Source: Pyrobaculum neutrophilum V24Sta
GTDB lineage: Archaea; Thermoproteota; Thermoprotei; Thermoproteales; Thermoproteaceae
DNA: 64,000 bases
Direction: 5' to 3'
NCBI RefSeq assembly: GCF_000019805.1
Contig: NC_010525.1
Span: forward strand, 558,001 to 622,000
The translations under genes were made by a program, and so were the position numbers. The notes below the pieces were generated by a model that worked only from the letters and a program-made list of their open reading frames with translations, ran no database searches and was not told where the DNA came from. Shown here in pieces: positions 32,481 to 39,774 of the stretch (the stretch's first letter is position 1; every line of letters begins with the position of its first letter).

Positions 32481-33526
32481 GGTATACCCAGAAGTCTCAG
32501 CACTGCTGACCAAGCCACGGCGGCTAGGCCCAGCGCAAACAGGCCCCTCCACCCCAACACAAGCGTATGGTCTAGCCTAAGCACCGGCATCGCGGCTCTC
32601 AAGAAGGCGTAGAAGAACATGACAAGCCCGGTCTTGGCCAAAACCCAAGCCGCAAGCAACAGGTGGCCGAACATGTCTTGAGGCCAGGGCCCGGCGCTAT
32701 ACCCAGGTATTGCCCAGCCTCCGAGGAACACAAGCGACGCCAGGAGGGAGTAGGAGAAGGTGGCGTAGTAGGTACCTCCGGCGAAGGAGAGCACTAGGTA
32801 GACGCCGCCGTAGTCGCTGTAGGGCCCCGTGGCCACATCGCCTTCGTAGTCCGCTATCTCGAAGGGAAAGCGGGCGGTGGCCATGGCTACCGCTATTATG
32901 AAGACTAGGAAGGCCAGGGGGTTGAGCAACGCCCCTACGACAAAGGTCTGCTTCTCTACGATCTGTATGGGGTCTAGCGTCCCGTAGAGTATGGCCATCG
33001 CCAGGATGGAGAGGAGGAGGGGGAGCTCGTATGCGGCAACCAGCAACGCCTCGCGGGCCGCTCCCACGTATGCGAACTTGTTGTTAGCGGCCCACCCTAT
33101 GACGACAACCGCTATGGAGACTAGCAGAAGGATGACAATGGAAAAGAGGAGGCCGTACTGGAGGAGGCTATTGTCCTTTATCAGCTTAAGCGAAGGCGTG
33201 AGAGGTAGGAGGAGGGAAGCGCCGAAGGCCAGCGTGGTGAATATGGCTGGGCCCAGTGTAAATAACGTCTTGTGGGCGCCTCTCGGCACTATGGGCTCGC
33301 TGGAGAGGAACTTCAGCGCGTCAGCTAGCAACTGCAGATAGCCGCCCAGTTGCGGCGACACGTGGTACGGCCCGACGCGCATCTGCACCCTGGCTGCGGC
33401 CTTACGTTCGAACCACACCACGGTGAGCAGTATGCCTCCCGAGGCCGCTAACATCAGTACGAAAAACCAGAGGCGAGGCGAGAGGAGGAGGCCCCCTAGA
33501 TCCATAGCCCAATCCATGTTCTCCAT
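32477..33526 (-). CDS. nuoH: Complex I subunit H
   Basis: 349 residues, eight membrane helices. Family signatures ERKAAARVQMRVGPYHVSP (quinone channel), SSEPIVPRG and PFEIADYEGDVATG-like FPFEIADYEGDVATGPYSD are intact. It joins the membrane and peripheral arms at the quinone site. Starts nine bases after nuoD, with the purine-rich GGTAAGG before the ATG acting as a possible ribosome-binding site. Confidence 0.93.
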   Translation of the reverse strand: MENMDWAMDLGGLLLSPRLWFFVLMLAASGGILLTVVWFERKAAARVQMRVGPYHVSPQLGGYLQLLADALKFLSSEPIVPRGAHKTLFTLGPAIFTTLAFGASLLLPLTPSLKLIKDNSLLQYGLLFSIVILLLVSIAVVVIGWAANNKFAYVGAAREALLVAAYELPLLLSILAMAILYGTLDPIQIVEKQTFVVGALLNPLAFLVFIIAVAMATARFPFEIADYEGDVATGPYSDYGGVYLVLSFAGGTYYATFSYSLLASLVFLGGWAIPGYSAGPWPQDMFGHLLLAAWVLAKTGLVMFFYAFLRAAMPVLRLDHTLVLGWRGLFALGLAAVAWSAVLRLLGIP

Positions 33527-33534
33527 TTTTAACC

Positions 33535-34743
33535 TTACCTATCTTGCTCGGGCGGGAAGTAGCCGAAGGATCCGTATATGGCTGGGAGATCCATCAGCCT
33601 AGATCCCACGAAGGCCTTCACCATCGCCCGGACGTTTTGCCAAGAGGGGGTGGATATCCTCACCCTATACGGCTTCTCTGTGCCGTCTCCAAAGACGTGG
33701 AAGAAGTAGCGGCCGCGCCCCCCCTCGCTCACGCCGAGGCCCTCCGCCTGAGGAAGCGTCGTTGTGAAGAAGGCGCCTAGCTTGATGTGCTCGTTCGCCC
33801 TCTCCTTGTGCTTAGGCGGTAGCCTGTGGAGAACGGCGTCCCCTACTAGGGGGCCTTCCCTGGGGACGCGGTCTAGGGCCTGCCTTATTATCTTGACGCT
33901 TTCGCGGATCTCGCAGATCCTAACCATCGCCCTAGCCAGGGAGTCCCCCCCGTCTTCAACGCAGACGTTCCACTCCAACTCGTCGTAGACGCCGTATTTG
34001 TAGACCCGGCGGGCGTCCCACTCTATCCCGGAGGCCCTAGCCGCCGGCCCCGTCGCCATGAGCCTAGCGGCGTCTTCTCTACTGAGGTACCCCACGTCCT
34101 TAAGTCTATAGTACCCCACCGGGTTTTTCACGACAACTCTGACGAACTCGTCCACCTTCTTCTCGAGGTACTCCAGGAAGCCTCTGGTCTGTTCGTAGAA
34201 GGCGTCCGGCGGCGCCGTCCTCACGCCCCCGGGCACGACCCAGCTGGGCGTTGTTCTCGACCCCGTTGCCATGGCCCACAGCTGTACCAGGAGCTCCCTT
34301 AGCCCAAACCCCCACATAAAGCCTGTGGAGGAGCCGATCATTATGGCGTGTAGCCCCAGGTCGTAGAGGTGTGTAGATATGCGGCTCAGCTCCCCCATTA
34401 TGACGCGCAGATACTGAGCCCTAGGCGACACGTCCAGCTTGGCCAGCTTCTCGACGGCCATGGAGTATGCCCAGGTGACGTTTATCGCATCTGGCAGAGA
34501 AAGCCTCTCGAAGAGGGGTATGTTCTGTATCCAGTGGCGCGTCTCGCCAAGCTTCTCCATAGTTCGGTGGACGTATCCGGGGTCAGGCGTCACGTTTACA
34601 ACTATGTCTCCGTCTACCTCCACAATAAAGCGGGTGTGCCCCGAGGAGGGGTGTTGCGGACCCCAGAATATGTCTAAAACGCGGCGGCCGCCCCCCAGCC
34701 TCTCCTCCCTCAAAACAAGGCCATAGTCCTCCTGCCTAATCAT
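33535..34743 (-). CDS. nuoD: Complex I subunit D (49-kDa-like)
   Basis: 402 residues. Begins MIRQEDYGLVLREERLGGGR and carries WGPQHPSSGHTRFIVEVDGD, ELSRISTHLYDLG and the GxR quinone-region histidine-bearing loops found in the NuoD/hydrogenase large-subunit family; the NiFe cysteines are absent as expected. The longer frame to 34905 is not used, since AATATTTAT (34762-34770) sits 23 bases before ATG 34743. First gene of an eight-gene operon lacking nuoA, nuoB and nuoC. Confidence 0.93.
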   Translation of the reverse strand: MIRQEDYGLVLREERLGGGRRVLDIFWGPQHPSSGHTRFIVEVDGDIVVNVTPDPGYVHRTMEKLGETRHWIQNIPLFERLSLPDAINVTWAYSMAVEKLAKLDVSPRAQYLRVIMGELSRISTHLYDLGLHAIMIGSSTGFMWGFGLRELLVQLWAMATGSRTTPSWVVPGGVRTAPPDAFYEQTRGFLEYLEKKVDEFVRVVVKNPVGYYRLKDVGYLSREDAARLMATGPAARASGIEWDARRVYKYGVYDELEWNVCVEDGGDSLARAMVRICEIRESVKIIRQALDRVPREGPLVGDAVLHRLPPKHKERANEHIKLGAFFTTTLPQAEGLGVSEGGRGRYFFHVFGDGTEKPYRVRISTPSWQNVRAMVKAFVGSRLMDLPAIYGSFGYFPPEQDR

Positions 34744-34761
34744 GTAGACCCCAGGTTTTGG

Positions 34762-34770
34762 AATATTTAT
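34762..34770. promoter_or_regulatory. Symmetric TATA element shared by nuoD operon and a glycosyltransferase
   Basis: AATATTTAT reads as a TATA box on both strands. It lies 23 bases before the nuoD ATG on the minus strand and 24 bases before the GTG at 34790 on the plus strand. No second box exists in the 46-base gap, so one element appears to serve both directions. Confidence 0.6.
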
Positions 34771-34789
34771 CTGTGAATACCTGGAGACC

Positions 34790-35710
34790 GTGGTGCTTCC
34801 GCTCATAGCCGCCATCGCTATATACGACTTTATACATCTACTTACAGAAATTCGGATACGTCCAGGCCGGCTTGCGCCATGTCGCTCCGTGGTGGTCATG
34901 GCCACGAGGGGGGTAAAGGGATGGGGTCGGTATCGGGACTTCGTCGACTATGTCGTTGTTGACGATAGGCGCACAGCCGAGGAGGCGGAGGCCGCAGGTC
35001 TAAGGGCTCTCCTGAATAAATACGGCGGAAAATCGGGGGCTTTGGCCACAGCCTTGGAGGAGTTGGAGGCAGAACTTTACATCTTCGTAGACGACGACGC
35101 CGTGCCTGGCCCCTGGCTGGACCTCTTGAGGAGGTCGTGTGGTAGGTTCGCAACGGCGTATAGATGGGTGCTAGACCGTTTTCAAAACGCCTTTTCGCTG
35201 GGGGGGTTCGACTGGATGGTGTGGAAAAAGACGAGGTTTATGTACGGCGGCGCGATGGCCATACCTGGCCATCGGCGGAGGGAGGTCGCCGAGGCGCTTA
35301 AGGTATGCCCCGTGGACGACATGGCGGTCACCGCCGTCGCGGAGGACATAGAGGTCCTGCCGTATCTGGTGCCCATGGAGCCCGCCGACGGCGCTTGGGA
35401 GTTTTTCATAAGGCAGGCGACTGCGGCTAAAATAGGCAACGCGGCGCTGTGGGCCATGGAGCTGGTCTACTACGGTCTGTGGACGGCGGCGGCTGTATTA
35501 TTCCCTCCGCTTTTCCTGCTACAAGCGGCGAGAACAGCCTTGAGGTCGCGGAGGGCCTTGGGTAGGGTCGACTGGGTGCAGGTGCTCCTCTCGCCCATAG
35601 AGCGCCCTCTGCAGTTCGCCGTATTCCTCGCCACTATCCCACGGAGGTGCTTCCGGTGGAGGGGCCGGATTGTGTGCGGTTGCAGTAGGCAATCCAGGCT
35701 GCCGTCTTAA
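34790..35710 (+). CDS. Family 2 glycosyltransferase, ceramide glucosyltransferase-like
   Basis: 306 residues. The donor-binding IFVDDDAVPGPWLDLL (DxD-type), a substrate-positioning TAYRWVL, and EDIEVLPYLVPM with the later FFIRQATAAK match the membrane-bound ceramide-glucosyltransferase-like GT2 group. N-terminal and C-terminal hydrophobic helices anchor it. The acceptor is probably a lipid or S-layer glycan. Divergent from nuoD across one AT element; GTG codons at 34790 and 34793 are both possible starts. Confidence 0.8.
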   Translation: MVLPLIAAIAIYDFIHLLTEIRIRPGRLAPCRSVVVMATRGVKGWGRYRDFVDYVVVDDRRTAEEAEAAGLRALLNKYGGKSGALATALEELEAELYIFVDDDAVPGPWLDLLRRSCGRFATAYRWVLDRFQNAFSLGGFDWMVWKKTRFMYGGAMAIPGHRRREVAEALKVCPVDDMAVTAVAEDIEVLPYLVPMEPADGAWEFFIRQATAAKIGNAALWAMELVYYGLWTAAAVLFPPLFLLQAARTALRSRRALGRVDWVQVLLSPIERPLQFAVFLATIPRRCFRWRGRIVCGCSRQSRLPS

Positions 35711-35738
35711 CATATTTTTAAATTGACAGTTCGGAGTC

Positions 35739-36308
35739 GTGTCCGTGGTTTTGGAGAAGAGAGGCGTGGTAAAGCCCGAGGAGGGGGTCAGGGCGCTTCT
35801 GGAACACCTCGGTGAGGATGTGACAAGGCCTGGGGTTGTCGATACGCCTAAGAGGTTCGTGAAGGCTCTTGGGGAGCTCACCAGGGGGCTGAGGGAGCCT
35901 CCCCCCGAGGTGGTATTTTTCCCTCTTGAGTACGACGCGGAGCCCGGCCCCGTCGTGATTGAGAACATAAGCGCCGTCTCCCTCTGCGAGCACCACCTCC
36001 TCCCAATACTCTTGAGCGTTTCTGTGGCGTATATCCCAGGGGATGGGGTGCCGGGGCTGAGCAAGGTGATCAGGTTGGTGAAGTGGGCGGCCGCCAGGCC
36101 CATAATGCAGGAGAGGTTTACGGAGTGGCTGGCTGATCTGCTTATGGAGAAGCTGAGGGCTAGAGCCGTAGCCGTTGAGGTCTGCGGCGTGCATATGTGC
36201 TCGTTTATCCGCGGCGTACGTGATGAACACCACAACATGGTCACGAGGGCGAAGAGGGGGGACATCGACGTGAAGCTGAGGTGCAGGAGGCCCCCCCTCT
36301 GTAGATGA
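35739..36308 (+). CDS. folE: GTP cyclohydrolase I (bacterial/eukaryal type)
   Basis: 189 residues of the type IA FolE family. SLCEHHLLPILLSV carries the zinc-ligand Cys and His, and EVCGVHMCSFIRGV the second Cys and catalytic region. It converts GTP to 7,8-dihydroneopterin triphosphate, the first step to pterins. Most archaea use MptA (type IB) instead, so this variant is notable. GTG 35739 follows CATATTTTTAAA (35711-35722). Overlaps the SDR gene by four bases. Confidence 0.92.
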   Translation: MSVVLEKRGVVKPEEGVRALLEHLGEDVTRPGVVDTPKRFVKALGELTRGLREPPPEVVFFPLEYDAEPGPVVIENISAVSLCEHHLLPILLSVSVAYIPGDGVPGLSKVIRLVKWAAARPIMQERFTEWLADLLMEKLRARAVAVEVCGVHMCSFIRGVRDEHHNMVTRAKRGDIDVKLRCRRPPLCR

Positions 36309-36979
36309 GGATTGTCGTAACTGGGGCAAGCGGGGGGATAGGGGGCACCCTCGTCAGATTGGCTAAAAGCCGCGGCGACTATGTGGTTGGGATCTCCAGG
36401 GAGAGGTCAGACGCCGACGTCCACTACAGATGCGATGTGCTTGACGTGGCGTGCCTGAGGGGGGTGGCGGAGGAAGTGGGGAGGGTAGACGGCTTGGCTC
36501 TGGCCCACGGCCACGGGGAGGAGGGACTGTGGAAGAGAGATGTCGCGTCGTTGTCGGCCGAGGATCTCCTCGACGTCTTTAGAGTCGACGTCGTGGGGAG
36601 CTTCAACGCCGTTAAGGCCTTCCTCCCGGCTCTGGGCCCCTCCGCCTCCGTTGTCCTCGTCGCCTCTACGCCAGGTATAGTCGGCGATAGATACGGCATA
36701 CCCTACGCCGTGGCTAAGGGAGCCCTCATCGCCTTAGCCAGGAGCTTGGCCAAGGCCCTGGCGCCAATTAGGGTAAACGCGGTGGCCCTCGGCCCAATAG
36801 AGACCAGGTGGACCAGCTGGGTTACGCCGGAGGAGCTCGACGAGTTCAGATCTAGAACAGTGCTAAGAAGGCTGGGGCGGCCTGAGGAGGCCGCCGAGGC
36901 GATATACTGGCTTCTCTCGCCCGCCTCTAGCTACGTCACCGGCCACGTCCTTGTCGTTGACGGCGGCGAATCCCTATAG
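36305..36979 (+). CDS. Short-chain dehydrogenase/reductase
   Basis: 224 residues. The cofactor motif TGASGGIGG (residues 6-14), catalytic Ser of VLVASTPG, Tyr-Lys pair YAVAKGAL, and C-terminal HVLVVDGG identify a classical NAD(P)-dependent SDR. Overlap with folE (ATGA) suggests a role in pterin reduction, analogous to sepiapterin reductase, though the sequence does not specify the substrate. Its 3' end is antisense to the last 44 bases of the surface-protein gene. Confidence 0.85.
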   Translation: MRIVVTGASGGIGGTLVRLAKSRGDYVVGISRERSDADVHYRCDVLDVACLRGVAEEVGRVDGLALAHGHGEEGLWKRDVASLSAEDLLDVFRVDVVGSFNAVKAFLPALGPSASVVLVASTPGIVGDRYGIPYAVAKGALIALARSLAKALAPIRVNAVALGPIETRWTSWVTPEELDEFRSRTVLRRLGRPEEAAEAIYWLLSPASSYVTGHVLVVDGGESL

Positions 36980-38213
36980 CGACGGCCACCAATGCGGCCA
37001 GCGCCATCGCTGAAACTACCCCGGCAAAGGCGTAGGACGTTGGGGCCTCCGTCTGCTCTTGTCCCCTCCCCTGCTTCGCCGGAGTTATGGTCAGCTGTAC
37101 AGTCTCCCCAGGCCTCAGAGTGACTATGTATGTAGAATTTCTGCCTCCCGCCTCCACGTAGACCTTGTATGTGCCGGGGGGTAGCTCAACCCGGCGCGGT
37201 ATCTGCGCCACCGTCGTGTAGTTCCCAACTATGTACACCTTGTCGACCGGCTGCTGGTAGTTGAAAATGAGGTAGGCGTTTTCAACCTCCACAGTTAGCA
37301 CCTCTGTTGGGTTAGACGCCGCCACTGTCAAGTTTCTTCTGGCGAAGCCGGCGTCTACCGCCACCGTGTAGATATCATGCGGCAGAATCCACAGCTCCGC
37401 CTGACCTTTATACGCCCGCCCGGCGACGTAGATAGTCCAGTCGGTTCTAGTAACGCCGAACGAGTCCACAGCCCGTATCACCAGCCTCGACGCGTTCACC
37501 ACGATAGTCCGGCCGCAGTAGAGCAACGGGTTGAACTCCGCCCTGTAGAAATCGCCGTTTGGCAGAAGAACGCGGGTCTCAGCTACGCCGAGGTAGGACG
37601 CGCCTCTGGGTAGGTATGCTGTGACGTTTGCCGCCCCCGACGCGACTGTTGTGTTGCCCTGCAAAATGGCGATCCTCGTCACCGGGGACAGAGACGCTAT
37701 TGTGCACCTCTCCACTAGGCCTAGGGCCAACAGATCCGCACCCATGTTCCAGAGGTCTCTTCTAACAACCGTCGCGTTTCTCAGCCTCACTCCGCCCACC
37801 TCCGTGAGGTAGATCTCCACGGGGTAATCCACCCCGCCCACGGGGATGGCGCGCTCCAGCTTGTTGTTGGAGAACGGTATCTTCAACTCGCCGTATGTCC
37901 CGTTTAGAAACTTCACAATCTTAAGCACCACGTAGCCGCTTGCGTTCACGGGCGAGATGCTGACATGGTCTATGTCGCTAACCGTAACCACGTCGTGTCC
38001 GGAGGAGTAGGTCTTCCACGTCAGTAAACCTCCGACGTAGATCTCCACCTCCGCCCCCAAAGGCACGACGGCGACCCCCGAGGCGTTGGTGCTGACGCAA
38101 CGCCCTTGGAAGCAAACGGTGGCGTTAGGTATGGGGAAGCCTAAGCCGTTGCGCACCTCCACCACAGCCCCCAACGCGACAGCCGTGAGAAGGAGCGCGA
38201 AAGCCAACCTCAT
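36936..38213 (-). CDS. Secreted, C-terminally anchored surface protein
   Basis: 425 residues. A Sec-type signal peptide (MRLAFALLLTAVALGAVV) is followed by an extracellular region of beta-sandwich character with repeated carboxypeptidase-regulatory or PEGA-like modules (the first is FPIPNATVCFQGRCVSTNASG, a later one PPGTYKVYVEAG), many N-glycosylation sequons, and a single C-terminal helix (SYAFAGVVSAMALAALVAVAIG) with a basic tail. Suggests a cell-surface protein; function unknown. Convergent overlap with the SDR gene. Confidence 0.8.
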   Translation of the reverse strand: MRLAFALLLTAVALGAVVEVRNGLGFPIPNATVCFQGRCVSTNASGVAVVPLGAEVEIYVGGLLTWKTYSSGHDVVTVSDIDHVSISPVNASGYVVLKIVKFLNGTYGELKIPFSNNKLERAIPVGGVDYPVEIYLTEVGGVRLRNATVVRRDLWNMGADLLALGLVERCTIASLSPVTRIAILQGNTTVASGAANVTAYLPRGASYLGVAETRVLLPNGDFYRAEFNPLLYCGRTIVVNASRLVIRAVDSFGVTRTDWTIYVAGRAYKGQAELWILPHDIYTVAVDAGFARRNLTVAASNPTEVLTVEVENAYLIFNYQQPVDKVYIVGNYTTVAQIPRRVELPPGTYKVYVEAGGRNSTYIVTLRPGETVQLTITPAKQGRGQEQTEAPTSYAFAGVVSAMALAALVAVAIGIRRRQRQGRGR

Positions 38214-38530
38214 GGCCTACCCACATCAGCCTTGGTTTTCACGCTGGGGGATTTTCCGCAGGATTTAAAGCTTACCGTCCGGATAGCCCGCAAGCTTCTT
38301 GCTGTATTTGCCAAAGGATTTGTCTGGAGTAGTTTCCGTCTTCTATATCTTTCGATACGCCTGCCTTACTGCGTTAGGAGATCTAGAAAAAGTTTTTATA
38401 TGTACAGATGTTTGGAAGGCGCCGTCTGGGATGCGCTTTTCTACAGCGTTATTCTTAACTAAATAAATACAGAAGCCTATGCCTTTCAATTTAGCGATAC
38501 ATTTAAATATCTCTAATTCACTCGATTAAT
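38214..38530. other. AT-richer non-coding stretch
   Basis: No gene is supported. It contains AT-rich elements at about 38259-38269 (GGATTTAAAG), 38392-38402 (AGTTTTTATATG) and 38498-38512 (ACATTTAAATATCTC). The last is the promoter of the Lrp-type regulator, centred about 26 bases before its ATG. The first two could start unmapped RNAs or an upstream transcript. An open frame from 38232 to 38462 has no convincing codon use or motif. Confidence 0.5.
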
Positions 38531-39001
38531 ATGACCGAGGAGGTAAAGCTAACAGACCGGCAGTACCAACTGCTGAACCACCTATTGCAGAGGGCTCAGC
38601 CTATGAGGGTGTACACCGTCTACGGCGACCAAGACGAAATAGCGAGAGAGCTCGGCATGACTCGGCAAGCCCTAGCTATACACCTCAAGCGGCTTAAGGA
38701 GCTTGGCCTCGTGAGGACTGGCAGGGAGTTCGTGGACATCACCGAGAAGGCCGTTAAGCTTCTGAAGGGCCAATCCAGCGATGTGATAATCCTCGTCAAG
38801 ATAGAGCCTAAGTATAGGGAGAAGGTCTACGAGGCCACGAAGAAGCTGCCTATCGAGAAGGCCATGAGGCTAGCTGGCGACTACGACTTAGCCGTCATCA
38901 CGCAGGAGACGGTGCTAGACAAGGTGCTCGACGCCGTGAACAACATGGAGGGCGTGAAGGAGACGAAGACCTTTATCTCCATCGGCGCGATTAAGGAGTA
39001 G
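38531..39001 (+). CDS. Lrp/AsnC-family transcriptional regulator
   Basis: 156 residues. A winged helix-turn-helix (MTRQALAIHLKRLKELGLV, about residues 40-65) is joined by a linker to a RAM ligand-binding domain (VIILVKIEPKYREKV to TFISIGAI). Full-length Lrp proteins of this type sense amino acids and regulate metabolism. Possible partner of the RAM-only protein at 1722. Convergent with the gene at 39002, one base apart. Confidence 0.9.
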   Translation: MTEEVKLTDRQYQLLNHLLQRAQPMRVYTVYGDQDEIARELGMTRQALAIHLKRLKELGLVRTGREFVDITEKAVKLLKGQSSDVIILVKIEPKYREKVYEATKKLPIEKAMRLAGDYDLAVITQETVLDKVLDAVNNMEGVKETKTFISIGAIKE

Positions 39002-39694
39002 CTACAGGTTTTCAACCGGAGTGTTTAATATAGCGAAAAACGCCGGCGTTACATATTTCAACTGTTTTAGCCTTGCCACGTCCTGGGGAAGCTCTACATC
39101 GCGTGCCACAAGTTTACCCTCCTCGGTGAGCACGTACCTATTGCCGTCTCTCATGACGTAGCCCTTCTTCTCCATTTCGGCGAGGACTCCAAGGATTACG
39201 GCGTTGTCTAGGACTTTTTCAAGCGGGGGCAGTAGTCTGGTTCTTGTTGCCATAATATGCCACGTGGATGCGAGAAGCTCAGGCGACGTCTCCCCGAGCG
39301 CTTTGATGATGCCGGCAAGCGTGGGCACGAGGCTGTCTATATCTATCTTGTTTGTGAAAACCGCAATCTCGGTAGGCATTACGCCCCTCTCGACGTAGTT
39401 CACCACTGTAGTGAGGCGGTGGTCCCCTCTTTCAACGTCGTAAAGCGCGAGGCTTAGGATAAACGCGGCTTCCCCCTGGCGTAGGTACTTGGCTATGTCG
39501 TAGCTGTAGAGTCTCATAAACGCCGCTTCGCAGAACTTCCTGTCTTTTTTGCTACACCACTTAGCCGCCATGGCTTTTGCATACAGCTCCTTCAACGCGG
39601 GAAGTCTCTTGTGGCTTCTCACGCCGATGGTGTAGAGTAGCCACGCTATCTGGTACTCTATCTTCGTCTTTAGCTCCGCCAAGAGTAGCTCCAT
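39002..39694 (-). CDS. Hypothetical protein, 230 aa, C-terminal winged helix
   Basis: No family recognised. The first 150 residues are helical and include a Cys-Ser-Lys-Lys cluster (AKWCSKKDRKFCEAAFMRLYS) with two cysteines. From about residue 170 a winged-helix-like segment follows (AVILGVLAEMEKKGYVMRDGN-type, ending LTEEGKLVARDV). Possibly a regulator with a sensor domain. The gene is divergent from the M1 peptidase gene, 80 bases away. Confidence 0.75.
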   Translation of the reverse strand: MELLLAELKTKIEYQIAWLLYTIGVRSHKRLPALKELYAKAMAAKWCSKKDRKFCEAAFMRLYSYDIAKYLRQGEAAFILSLALYDVERGDHRLTTVVNYVERGVMPTEIAVFTNKIDIDSLVPTLAGIIKALGETSPELLASTWHIMATRTRLLPPLEKVLDNAVILGVLAEMEKKGYVMRDGNRYVLTEEGKLVARDVELPQDVARLKQLKYVTPAFFAILNTPVENL

Positions 39695-39774
39695 CTCCGC
39701 CTTCCTGTGAGGTTGAGGCTTTAAGTTTTACGGTTTCGGCTCAACACTTTTAAAGGGAGGTCTCGGCCCACGCG

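Noticed and set aside
38232-38462. 76-codon open frame in the gap before the Lrp regulator
   Set aside because: No motif, poor composition and no matching promoter; the AT-rich elements are inside the frame.
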